Source: Planctomycetia bacterium (GTDB lineage Bacteria; Planctomycetota; Planctomycetia; Pirellulales; Thermoguttaceae). From it: DNA of 34,900 nucleotides. Positions within the stretch are counted from its first letter, which is position 1; every line of letters begins with the position of its first letter. Below, in pieces: positions 8,824 through 16,061 of the stretch. The stretch covers positions 1-34,900 of the forward strand of contig JAUNBR010000046.1 in the NCBI GenBank assembly GCA_030527015.1. The letters are read 5' to 3'. Both the position numbers and the translations under genes were made by a program. Below the pieces are notes generated by a model. That model worked only from the letters and a program-made list of their open reading frames with translations, had not been told where the DNA came from and ran no database searches.

Positions 8824-9036
8824 TCAGTCCGTATTTTCATTAATTCGATGCTCTTCCATCCAGGCGATGATTTCCGAAAGAAGATACCGGTAATCCCCGC
8901 CCACTTTGAAGGCGGGAAGACCATCTGTTCGGATCAGCGTCCAAATTTTTGTCCGAGACAAATTTAGAAATTTCATTAAATCCTGAGTCGTCAAATAACG
9001 ATCCTCAGATAATTCAGGCCTTTTCTCATTTTCCAC
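8824..9036 (-). CDS. Excisionase-type MerR-like HTH protein
   Basis: This is a 70-aa protein of the excisionase/HTH_17 type. YLTTQDLMKFLNLSRTKIW forms the helix-turn-helix (residues 14-32), followed by the wing-like GLPAFKVGGDYRYLLSEI and a final amphipathic helix. The family includes recombination directionality factors and small transcription factors. Here it sits inside an operon with no integrase in view, so a regulatory role is more likely than excision. It starts at GTG 9036, supported by GGAGGA four bases upstream. It lies 9 bases after the SPFH gene and 11 bases before the FHA gene, so it is part of the operon. It may bind the direct repeats in front of the Vps4-like gene, but that is only inference. 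Confidence 0.88.
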   Translation of the reverse strand: MENEKRPELSEDRYLTTQDLMKFLNLSRTKIWTLIRTDGLPAFKVGGDYRYLLSEIIAWMEEHRINENTD

Positions 9037-9045
9037 GGTTTCCTC

Positions 9046-10923
9046 CTATAAAGATTTACCACAGTTGGAACAGAATTTGTTATTTTCGGAAATTTCCGCA
9101 CGGCACTGAGGACAAAGCAAAACACGGCTGCTGCCAGTCACCGGAACCCCCGGCTGCCATGTCGGAACACCAGGACAAATAGGTTGCGCGGGAGGAACCG
9201 GAGTCTGTGTGTGCATCTGAACCAGGCGATCCGCGTTACGCTCCTGCGCGGCCAGAAATTCACGAAGCAGTGCCTGCGTTTTCGAATCTTCCTTTTCGCG
9301 CTCCTCAAGACGTGCTTTGTACTCCGCCGCTTCTTTATCGTTCTGGCAGCTGGCGGCAAAAGCGTTGGCCTGCTCCGGCCCCAGCAGAGCCAAAATGCCC
9401 TTTTCGCCGAAACTGGTATACACACGCAATTTTTCCAATTCAAATTTCTGACGCGACGATTCCTCGGCGATCTTTAACTCGGACTCCAGTCGGCGTTTTC
9501 GTTCCAGAATATCCATTTCCGCGCGGTCTTGCGCCTGATTGAGCATCTGCATCGCCTTCAGACGCTCCAGCTGGTCGGTAAACTTTCGGCCGCGAAGCTC
9601 TCGTTCCCACTCGTCCCGCTGTTTTTGAATTTCCAGACTCTGCTGCGCATCCGCTAATTCTCGTTCCCGACGAAGTTCTGTCAGACGATTTTCTGACCGA
9701 ACCTTTTCCTGTTCGATTTCCGCGACAACTCGATCGATTTCCTTTTGATCCGTTAATCGCTGAAACGCTTCTTTTCGTTCGCAGCGTTCCCTCTCCAGAT
9801 TTTCCAACCACTTACGATTTTCCTCCGTTTCCACGCGTCGGGCAATTTCCGATTCCTGATCCAGCGCCTCCAGCTTCACTTTATGATTGTACGCACGCTG
9901 AAAATCCGCCATGTCCTGTTCCAACTGAAGGTTCAGCTTTTTCAGAACCGCTTCCCGACGAAGAGTCCGGTCTGCCTGCTGTGACTCGATGGCCGCTACC
10001 AGTTCTTCCCGTTCCTGTTCTCGAAGAAGTTTTGCCTTGTCGTTTTCAAATAAAAACTGCTCCATTTCCGCCTGATTGGCGATTTTGTCGAAATCGTTCG
10101 ACTGAATCTGGCGCCGCATTTCCCGTTTCAGATCAAAACGTCGTTTAATGACCGCCAGCTCTCCTTCTTTCCGATCCACTTGTACATGCTGCGCGAGAAT
10201 GTCCAGATCATTCTCTTTCTCTGCAAGCGAAATTTCTGTCTGACGATCTTTCAGACGTGCGTCCTGTTCTTCCAGCTGGAGCGTCTGGTTTTCCCGCACA
10301 ATCCAAAGTTCACTCTTTCGCTCTTTCAGTGCGTCGTAAGCCTCCTGTTTCAGCGACGAAATCCACAGCTGCGTAAAGCGGATACCGTATCGAGAAAGCG
10401 ATTCCCGAATCGTATTTTCCATGGCGGTTTCCATGTATTTCCGTGTTTCCGGCAGCCCTAAATCCCGAATCGAAAATCGGCTGATCGACTCTTGCAGTGA
10501 AGCCATCACCAGATGATACGTATCTTTCGTGAAGTCTTCCAGGGTATAATTTTCCCGCGCGCCCATCAGATTTTTTAGGAACAGTCCGGAATTTTCCAGC
10601 GAAAAGTGAATCTGAAATTCTCCTTCCACCAGCAGACCTTCTTGGGTATAAAACTGGTCGGAATGGTAAGTTGCCGAGAAATTGTTTTCCCGCAAAAGAA
10701 CGATCGCGATGTTCTTGCGCGTCCAGAACATCAACTTATCGGAAAACGTTTCCAGTGTATATTTTCCAGGCGCAAGCTCTCCAAGGCTCCGCCCATTTTC
10801 AAAAGCCACCGCACAGGTGCCGGGCAAGATTTCCACTTCGGTCGAAAAAAAACCGGCAATATCCTTAATATTTTGCCGTGCGGCAAGGAATCCTTCGGTA
10901 AGTTTTAACGTGTTAACGGACAT
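9046..10923 (-). CDS. SPFH/Band-7-like protein with long coiled coil and C-terminal zinc ribbon
   Basis: This is a 625-aa protein. Residues about 25-215 resemble an SPFH/Band-7 domain of the YdjI or virion-core-like type: a beta-rich start, a short amphipathic helical pair, and SLSRYGIRFTQLWISSLKQE near its end. Residues about 215-520 are an almost continuous highly charged coiled coil rich in Glu, Arg and Gln. The C-terminus (about 602-625) is a zinc ribbon, CPQC and CSNC separated by 12 residues. There is no signal peptide or clear transmembrane helix. In Bacillus the SPFH/zinc-ribbon protein YdjI is encoded with PspA, an ESCRT-III superfamily member, so its presence beside ESCRT-III-like genes fits a membrane-scaffold role. 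The start has a strong AAGGAGG. It lies 23 bases downstream of the preceding gene. Confidence 0.85.
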   Translation of the reverse strand: MSVNTLKLTEGFLAARQNIKDIAGFFSTEVEILPGTCAVAFENGRSLGELAPGKYTLETFSDKLMFWTRKNIAIVLLRENNFSATYHSDQFYTQEGLLVEGEFQIHFSLENSGLFLKNLMGARENYTLEDFTKDTYHLVMASLQESISRFSIRDLGLPETRKYMETAMENTIRESLSRYGIRFTQLWISSLKQEAYDALKERKSELWIVRENQTLQLEEQDARLKDRQTEISLAEKENDLDILAQHVQVDRKEGELAVIKRRFDLKREMRRQIQSNDFDKIANQAEMEQFLFENDKAKLLREQEREELVAAIESQQADRTLRREAVLKKLNLQLEQDMADFQRAYNHKVKLEALDQESEIARRVETEENRKWLENLERERCERKEAFQRLTDQKEIDRVVAEIEQEKVRSENRLTELRRERELADAQQSLEIQKQRDEWERELRGRKFTDQLERLKAMQMLNQAQDRAEMDILERKRRLESELKIAEESSRQKFELEKLRVYTSFGEKGILALLGPEQANAFAASCQNDKEAAEYKARLEEREKEDSKTQALLREFLAAQERNADRLVQMHTQTPVPPAQPICPGVPTWQPGVPVTGSSRVLLCPQCRAEISENNKFCSNCGKSL

Positions 10924-10946
10924 AATAATCCTCCTTATGATTTAAT

Positions 10947-12269
10947 TTAACGAATGTGATAACGATTTTCCAATTGATTTCGCAGTATGGCCAGACTATT
11001 TTTCAGTTCCGCGCGGAAAGCCGGAAGTTCCAGCCCTTCTTGTTTTTTTAAGGCCGCTTCCACGTACTCTGCCGCGGTTATCGCCTGATTCATATTTTTC
11101 AGCAGCATCGGAATTCGCTCTTCCGCCACACGCAAGTCTTTCTTCCGAGCCGTCCATTCCGGCATCATCGACAGCAGGTCGTGAATCGTTTCCAATTCCC
11201 GTTCCAGAAGTCGAAACTCGGTCTGCACCCGAATATCCTCCGTCTGACGCCGCGCCGTGGTAAGTTCATCCTGAATGACCACAATTTTTTCAGCAAGAAA
11301 CGTGCGCAGACGACCATCCAGCCGAACGTTATTACTGAAGAACCACGCTTTTTTCGGACGCTGCGATTTACCGACCGTCACCACCGGGAAAGTTTCCTCC
11401 GTGATTTCCTCTCGCCGCGGCTGCGCTTCTTCATTTTCCAGACGAAGCCGAATCGCCAGCCCGTTCCAGTAGGAGGTGTCCAGCTCGCGTTGTCCCGCCG
11501 CATCCTCCGCCATCTGACGAATTGCCCGGACGCATTCCTGTGAGGTCATCTCATGGCGCAAAAGCAGCGCTCCCACTTCCTCCAGCTTCTCTTCCGTTTC
11601 GTCAGACGCCGGTAACCCTTCGTTTTTCAGCGTTTGCGTAAATCTCTGCCATTCCTCCGGTTTCTGAATCTTCTGCACCGTTTCGCACAATTCTTTGTCC
11701 ACCTCGTCGGTCGAGACGGGAGGTTCCTGCACCGTGTGGGTCTCAAACGGTGCAATTCCCGTGCAGCGAAAACCGTGCGAGGAGAGTAAAACACTGAATT
11801 TTGCCCGAAACGTTTCCAGCGCCGCGCCGCTCAACGAAATCAGCGCCTCCGGTTCCGTTCGCAGAACGTCCAGTAAACCGGAAAGCATGGATTGGAGCCA
11901 GTCCTTCCAATCGGTTTCCGACAGCTCGCGGCGCGATTCCAGAAAGGTGCCAAGTCCCATTTCCGGCTCAAAACGAATCTGCACGGTCGTCGCCACGGTC
12001 TGCCCCTTTGCCTGGCAGGGAAATTGCAGCGAAACCGACACATCCTCTTTCGGTATGCTCCAGAAAACGGTCGTTTCCGCAAAATCCGCCGTGGGCAGGC
12101 GATCCAGAACGTTGATCAGCCGTGCCCCGTCCATGACACAGACGCGCTCTCCTTCCGCCAATGTTTCCCCACGCGACAACTGCCGTGCCACAAGAGACGT
12201 CCGCGGCTTTTCTACTTTTGGGGTTGTCCCAAACAGCCATTGAAAAAAAGTTTTCGTTTTCTCAAACAT
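10947..12269 (-). CDS. Operon protein of unknown family, probably a divergent SPFH-like partner
   Basis: I do not recognise the family of this 440-aa protein. It begins with an aromatic amphipathic stretch (MFEKTKTFFQWLFG). Residues about 30-180 look like a decayed SPFH fold: beta strands with TTVQIRFEP, then helices with LSGLLDVLRTE and ALETFRAKFSVLLSSHGF, which match the SPFH pattern of a long helix followed by G-(F/I)-x-(C/F/I)-T. Residues 190-440 are mainly helical and charged, with a coiled coil near 315-375. The start has CAGGAG upstream. It begins 3 bases after the second ESCRT-III-like gene and ends 23 bases before the SPFH gene, so it is firmly in the operon. It may form hetero-oligomers with that SPFH protein. 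The fold assignment is by eye only. Confidence 0.85.
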   Translation of the reverse strand: MFEKTKTFFQWLFGTTPKVEKPRTSLVARQLSRGETLAEGERVCVMDGARLINVLDRLPTADFAETTVFWSIPKEDVSVSLQFPCQAKGQTVATTVQIRFEPEMGLGTFLESRRELSETDWKDWLQSMLSGLLDVLRTEPEALISLSGAALETFRAKFSVLLSSHGFRCTGIAPFETHTVQEPPVSTDEVDKELCETVQKIQKPEEWQRFTQTLKNEGLPASDETEEKLEEVGALLLRHEMTSQECVRAIRQMAEDAAGQRELDTSYWNGLAIRLRLENEEAQPRREEITEETFPVVTVGKSQRPKKAWFFSNNVRLDGRLRTFLAEKIVVIQDELTTARRQTEDIRVQTEFRLLERELETIHDLLSMMPEWTARKKDLRVAEERIPMLLKNMNQAITAAEYVEAALKKQEGLELPAFRAELKNSLAILRNQLENRYHIR

Positions 12270-12272
12270 AGG

Positions 12273-12935
12273 TTATTCTCCTGGATTTAAAAGTTTGTCG
12301 ACCAAACGAATTCCTTCGTCCGCTTTCTCTTGGAGGTCTTTTTCCAGATCCTCGATTCCCTGATCCGCTTTTTCGCCCAGATTCGCATCCCGCAGCGGAG
12401 CGGTCTGCTGATCCAATTCCTTCATCAATTCGTCCAGACTGCTGTCCGACGTTTCTGGAAACAACTGTTCCAGCCCATTTTCCTGCGCCTGAAGCACCTC
12501 CACGAGTTTTTCGTTGCTCAGTGTTCCGTTAACGACCGATTCATTGATCACGCGTTCAATATCCGACACATCCATCTCGTTCAGCAGCGTCAGAACGCCC
12601 GCGCGTTCGTAAAACGCCTGATTTTTCTTGATCATCAGAAAATTATTAACGACGCGTAGGTTCTGATTCACTCGCGTAATCCAGCCCTCCACCTGCCGCT
12701 GCTGCGTCCGTACGTCCTGGATTTTCCGAGCGATGCTCTTCTTCTGAAAATCCTTCGTCGCGCTGGCATACTCGCTTTTCAGCTGCTCCTCATCTCGCTG
12801 AAGCTTTTCCCGCTCCTTCTCCACCTTGTTCAGCTCTGTCTGGCAAGTGATCCGTTCCCGATTCAGGTCGTCCACCGACACATCCGCCAACGTTTTTTGT
12901 TTCTGTGTTCCACGAAAGAAATCCCAAAATCCCAT
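12273..12935 (-). CDS. ESCRT-III/PspA-superfamily-like protein (second copy)
   Basis: This is a 220-aa, almost all-helical protein. It begins with the amphipathic MGFWDFFRGT, a possible membrane-inserting N-terminal helix like those of Snf7 and PspA/Vipp1 proteins. It has a long charged hairpin (about 20-105, with EKEREKLQRDEEQLKSEY and the turn near KDFQKKSIARK), a middle helix at 110-150, and an acidic C-terminal tail (160-220) with two helices. Length, basic N-terminal half and acidic C-terminal half match eukaryotic CHMP proteins. I chose ATG 12935, which has AAAAGGAG nine bases upstream. An in-frame start 14 codons earlier lacks support. The next gene follows after 3 bases. The alternative is a plain PspA/IM30-type coiled-coil protein. 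Family confidence is moderate, gene confidence high. Confidence 0.72.
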   Translation of the reverse strand: MGFWDFFRGTQKQKTLADVSVDDLNRERITCQTELNKVEKEREKLQRDEEQLKSEYASATKDFQKKSIARKIQDVRTQQRQVEGWITRVNQNLRVVNNFLMIKKNQAFYERAGVLTLLNEMDVSDIERVINESVVNGTLSNEKLVEVLQAQENGLEQLFPETSDSSLDELMKELDQQTAPLRDANLGEKADQGIEDLEKDLQEKADEGIRLVDKLLNPGE

Positions 12936-13035
12936 GATTGTTCTCCTTTTAAAAATGGTTGAAGTTGTAAAAATCACACATATTACGTTTGTTTTAAATT
13001 TTTCCCTTCCCTGAAAGGGTCAGGGCGGGAATATT

Positions 13036-13090
13036 CCCCTTGAAAGAGGGGAATTAGGGCGGGCTCCGCCTTCGCCCCCCGCGTTCGCTC
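13036..13090 (+). repeat. Direct repeat flanking STK2, left copy
   Basis: CCCCTTGAAAGAGGGG, GAATTAGGGCGGG and GCGTTCGCTC match the right copy at 15368-15421 in the same orientation. The first part folds as a short hairpin. It lies just downstream of the STK2 stop codon. Confidence 0.8.
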
Positions 13091-13123
13091 GACCTCCTTC
13101 GCGATTAGCTCAAACTGATTGAA

Positions 13124-15151
13124 CTAAGGGACGAAAACAGGGCGGAAGCCGAGGTCGTCGCCGCGATCCGTCGGCGTACCGCTGCCCCGATACGCCGAAC
13201 GGCAGAACCTCGCGTAGTAGTACCAGCCACCGCCACGATACACTCGGCCCGAGCCAGATCTTGGCCCTGTAGGGTCGGTTACGGAACCACTTGGGTAGTC
13301 GCCATACCAGTCCGCGCACCATTCCCATACGTTACCGTGCATGTCGTATAAACCCCACGCGTTCGGCTTCTTCTGACCCACTGCGCGAGTTGTCCAATCC
13401 GAATTTTTAGCATACCAACCGACTTCGTCGAGATTCTCGCAAATTTCATATGTACTTGTAATATTTTTCCCATTATTGAGACTCGTCGTCGTGCCCGCGC
13501 GGCAAGCGTACTCCCACTGCGCTTCCGTCGGAAGTTGAATGTTTAAGCCGAGGTTACGCAGTTTCTGACAAAACTTCTGGCAGTCGTGCCAACTCACATT
13601 TTCCACAGGGAGATCGTCACCCTCAAAATCACTCGGATTATTTCCCATCACGCTTTGCCACATTTCTTGTGTCACTTGTGTTTCCAGCATCCAGAAACCC
13701 TTGGTAAGCGTCACGTGGTGCTGCTTTTCGTCTTTATATCGGCCCAATTCATCCTCTGGACTGCCCATCATGAAACTCCCCGCCGGGCACCAACGAAACG
13801 CGAATTGCACGCCGTTTATCGTCTTCACCATGCGATCGCCCGGTTTCGGATCTTTGGACAACCTCCGCTCTGTTCTGATGAATTGCAGAAAATCCTTCGG
13901 TCGCCATTTCGTCACAAGTTCATTTAGCCTCTTGATTTCGTCGCAAATTGTTTTCATCGGAGCGGCCGTCTGCAGCATTCCGTCCTCGACGTATTCCCGA
14001 CGCGTCCTTTCCTTTTGCGTTAAAAGTTGTTGGCAGAACTCCGCGATTCGGTTCGCTTGCGCCTGCATCTCCTCCATCTTCGCCGTCGGGCGGCGTCCCT
14101 CTGGAGCGTAGTCTTTGAGCAGTTCCTCGTACTCCGACGCCAGCTCCCAAAAATGAGATTCCTCCTCGGGCAAAAAATCCTCCAGCGACTTTTCCGGAAA
14201 GGATTCCGTTCTCAATACTGGCGTCGCAGCTTGTTCGGACAGCGCGTTTACAAAGTCCGTGCACGACGCGAATCGCTCTTTACGGTCTTTCGCTAAGGCT
14301 TTTTGTAAGGCGGAATTAACGTGTGCCGGGACGCTTTTGATTTCATCCGGCGGGTCTTGAAGAACGCACAGGCGCAGCATTTCGGTGTTCGCAGCCATGA
14401 AGGGAAGGTGGCCGGAATAGAGTTCGTACGCCACGGTCGCAAGAGCGTACTGGTCGGTGCGCGCGTCTTGTGTGCGGCCACGCCACTGCTCGGGCGGCAT
14501 GTACGCCATGGTCCCGCTGGTCTTGACTTGTGAAGTGGTGTGAAGTGTCATGCTGACTTGGATTTCTGCCGCAAGACCAAAATCGATTAGCTGCACACTG
14601 CGAATTGTCCCGTTGTCGGACTTTGGGAGAAATATATTTCCAGGCTTCACGTCACGGTGAATCACGCCCTGTTTGTGTGCGTAATCCAGCGCCACGGCAA
14701 GAGGTTTTAAGATCGGTAAAATCATCTCCTGACGAAAATTTTTCTGCTTCCGGAACTCGGCCAGCGTCATGCCTTTAAGCCACATCATCACGATGTAATA
14801 GCCGAATTTCGCGTCCCTTTCCAGCGCATAAACCGGGCAGATGTACTGGTGGTTCAGCGCCTGAATGGTCTTGAACGTTTCCTTCACCTGGTACATCGCC
14901 GCCTCGTTGTGGCGAATCTCCTTGGGCACAAATTTCAGCGCGACGTTCCGTTCCCCCACCACATCAAACGCCTTCCAGACCACGCCCATTCCGCCCTGAC
15001 CGGCCTGATTTTCCAGTCGGTACTTCTCCGCCAAAATCATCCCCGAAACCAATTCCTGAAGCTCAGCGTCCATTTCGTAATCCGAATTTTCGTAATTGCC
15101 GAACGTATCTAAACTGTTCAAAGATAAATTTTGCTTGCTGTCGTCACTCAT
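13124..15151 (-). CDS. Ser/Thr protein kinase with FGE/C-type-lectin-like C-terminus (STK2)
   Basis: This 675-aa protein has the same architecture as STK1. The kinase domain (about 44-305) is nearly identical at the protein level, with the same Lys73, HRDVKPGN and DFG motifs. From about residue 305 the linker is unrelated to that of STK1: it is helical and includes EEESHFWELASEYEELLKD. The FGE-like domain (about 435-675) is again similar. It has no transmembrane helix. The last 90 codons hold the hypervariable region. DNA from the start codon to about 14535 is identical to STK1. The upstream bases repeat the last codons of the FHA gene although no FHA gene is there, so STK2 looks like the derived copy. 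It is placed between the two ESCRT-III-like genes and flanked by direct repeats. Confidence 0.93.
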   Translation of the reverse strand: MSDDSKQNLSLNSLDTFGNYENSDYEMDAELQELVSGMILAEKYRLENQAGQGGMGVVWKAFDVVGERNVALKFVPKEIRHNEAAMYQVKETFKTIQALNHQYICPVYALERDAKFGYYIVMMWLKGMTLAEFRKQKNFRQEMILPILKPLAVALDYAHKQGVIHRDVKPGNIFLPKSDNGTIRSVQLIDFGLAAEIQVSMTLHTTSQVKTSGTMAYMPPEQWRGRTQDARTDQYALATVAYELYSGHLPFMAANTEMLRLCVLQDPPDEIKSVPAHVNSALQKALAKDRKERFASCTDFVNALSEQAATPVLRTESFPEKSLEDFLPEEESHFWELASEYEELLKDYAPEGRRPTAKMEEMQAQANRIAEFCQQLLTQKERTRREYVEDGMLQTAAPMKTICDEIKRLNELVTKWRPKDFLQFIRTERRLSKDPKPGDRMVKTINGVQFAFRWCPAGSFMMGSPEDELGRYKDEKQHHVTLTKGFWMLETQVTQEMWQSVMGNNPSDFEGDDLPVENVSWHDCQKFCQKLRNLGLNIQLPTEAQWEYACRAGTTTSLNNGKNITSTYEICENLDEVGWYAKNSDWTTRAVGQKKPNAWGLYDMHGNVWEWCADWYGDYPSGSVTDPTGPRSGSGRVYRGGGWYYYARFCRSAYRGSGTPTDRGDDLGFRPVFVP
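13142..13260 (-). other. DGR-like variable region of STK2 with adjacent conserved anchor
   Basis: This is the counterpart of 5364-5482. Variable sites lie at 13159-13260 and the conserved 17-bp anchor at 13142-13158. The encoded segment has the GGxW-xxx-A-xx-CRSA-x-R-xxx-TPT-xxxx-DLGFR layout typical of DGR-diversified C-type-lectin domains. Tyr codons (TAC, TAT) are frequent at variable positions here, as expected when AAC or AAT template codons are mutated at their adenines. Confidence 0.75.
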
Positions 15152-15171
15152 TTTTTAATTTCTCCATGATG
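15152..15171 (-). pseudogene. Remnant of the FHA gene tail upstream of STK2
   Basis: Directly upstream of the STK2 ATG the sequence on the minus strand reads CATGGAGAAATTAAAAAA, which equals the last codons of the FHA gene upstream of STK1. The match continues from the kinase gene through the tail and stops near 15171. It marks the junction of the duplication. Confidence 0.8.
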
Positions 15172-15367
15172 TGTTTATTTTCAATTTGTAAGTTTTAAGA
15201 TAAAAATGTGCGTTTCCGTTTTGAGACACTCTGTTGGGCGCGAGCCGCGCAGGCAATACGGCTTCCGCCGGATGGTTAATCTCCGGGAGGCAGTCATTGT
15301 GTTCCTGGCTTCCCTAGCGTCCGCGAAAATACCCCAACAAAACACCCCGTCAGCCTAACGGCTGCCA

Positions 15368-15421
15368 CCCCTCTGAAAGAGGGGAATTAGGGAGGGGGGC
15401 TTCGCTCCCGCGCGTTCGCTC
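15368..15421 (+). repeat. Direct repeat flanking STK2, right copy, with neighbouring hairpin
   Basis: CCCCTCTGAAAGAGGGG (15368-15384) is a perfect 7-bp hairpin, followed by GAATTAGGG and CGCGTTCGCTC as in the left copy. Just before it, CAGCC-TAAC-GGCTG (15351-15364) is another hairpin. The rest of 15172-15350 shows no gene. Confidence 0.8.
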
Positions 15422-15435
15422 ACGGATCCGTGGGG

Positions 15436-16032
15436 TTATTCCTTCTCTCGCTGTGCCAGTTCCGCCTCGATCGCTTTCAGTTGTGCGTCGATCTCTGAGC
15501 TGGAATCGTCCGACGATTCGGTCATCATCTTCTCCACCACCTCGCCGGAAATGCCCTGCATCGCCGCGTCGCTGGTCAGCGTGTCACTCGTCTCGGTGAT
15601 TCGATCCAGCACATTGTTCATCATCTCCTCCATCGAAAGATTCTGCTGAAGAATGTTGTCCAAATCCTGTATCATCTGACCATCGTTAAACTCTTTGAAT
15701 ACTTCGTTTACCGATTTTGCCATCGCCTTCATTCCCTGGCCAAACTCGCCAAACAGACGCGCCTGATCCCGAATTTGCAGGACAATCTCAAAATGCAAAA
15801 GCTGGCTGTCGATCGCACGACGCTTCATGATCGTCTGCGCCACCAAATTGCTGGCTATCTTGAAGTTCTTCGTGTCGTTCTCCTTCTTCGCGCGGATCGC
15901 CATCTCCATGAACCGTCGCTCATCCTTCCGTAAACGGTTGCTCATCTGACGCTGCTTGGAAATTGCCGTGCGAATCGTCATTTCTCGTTCTTGTTCACGC
16001 TGTCGTTTCGATTTAAATAAATTGCCGAACAT
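15436..16032 (-). CDS. ESCRT-III (Snf7/CHMP-like) protein
   Basis: This is a 198-aa all-helical protein resembling Vps2/CHMP2. It starts with MFGNLFKSKR, like the short N-terminal segment of CHMPs. A basic helical hairpin spans 14-95 (MSNRLRKDERRFMEMAIRAK, then KNFKIASNLVAQTIMKRRA), matching the CHMP pattern of A-K-x6-KIxAKxLVRxRR in order and spacing. Then come FGQGMKAMAKSVNEVFKEFN (97-116), reminiscent of the CHMP2 MAxAMKGVTKAM segment, and NLSMEEMMNNVLD (131-143), like the CHMP2 segment MDMKEEMMNDAID. An acidic linker follows. A C-terminal helix (IDAQLKAIEAEL, 181-192) is placed like a MIM1 motif. The ATG has CGGAGGAA upstream and is 29 bases after the Vps4-like gene. In this family, polymers deform or cut membranes and are disassembled by Vps4. 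Confidence 0.82.
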   Translation of the reverse strand: MFGNLFKSKRQREQEREMTIRTAISKQRQMSNRLRKDERRFMEMAIRAKKENDTKNFKIASNLVAQTIMKRRAIDSQLLHFEIVLQIRDQARLFGEFGQGMKAMAKSVNEVFKEFNDGQMIQDLDNILQQNLSMEEMMNNVLDRITETSDTLTSDAAMQGISGEVVEKMMTESSDDSSSEIDAQLKAIEAELAQREKE

Positions 16033-16061
16033 GTTTTTCCTCCGTATGGTTAAAAATGAAG

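Noticed and set aside
8824..9036. Prophage or integrative element inferred from the excisionase-like gene
   Set aside because: No integrase, attachment site or phage gene is near, and the gene is embedded tightly in the operon.
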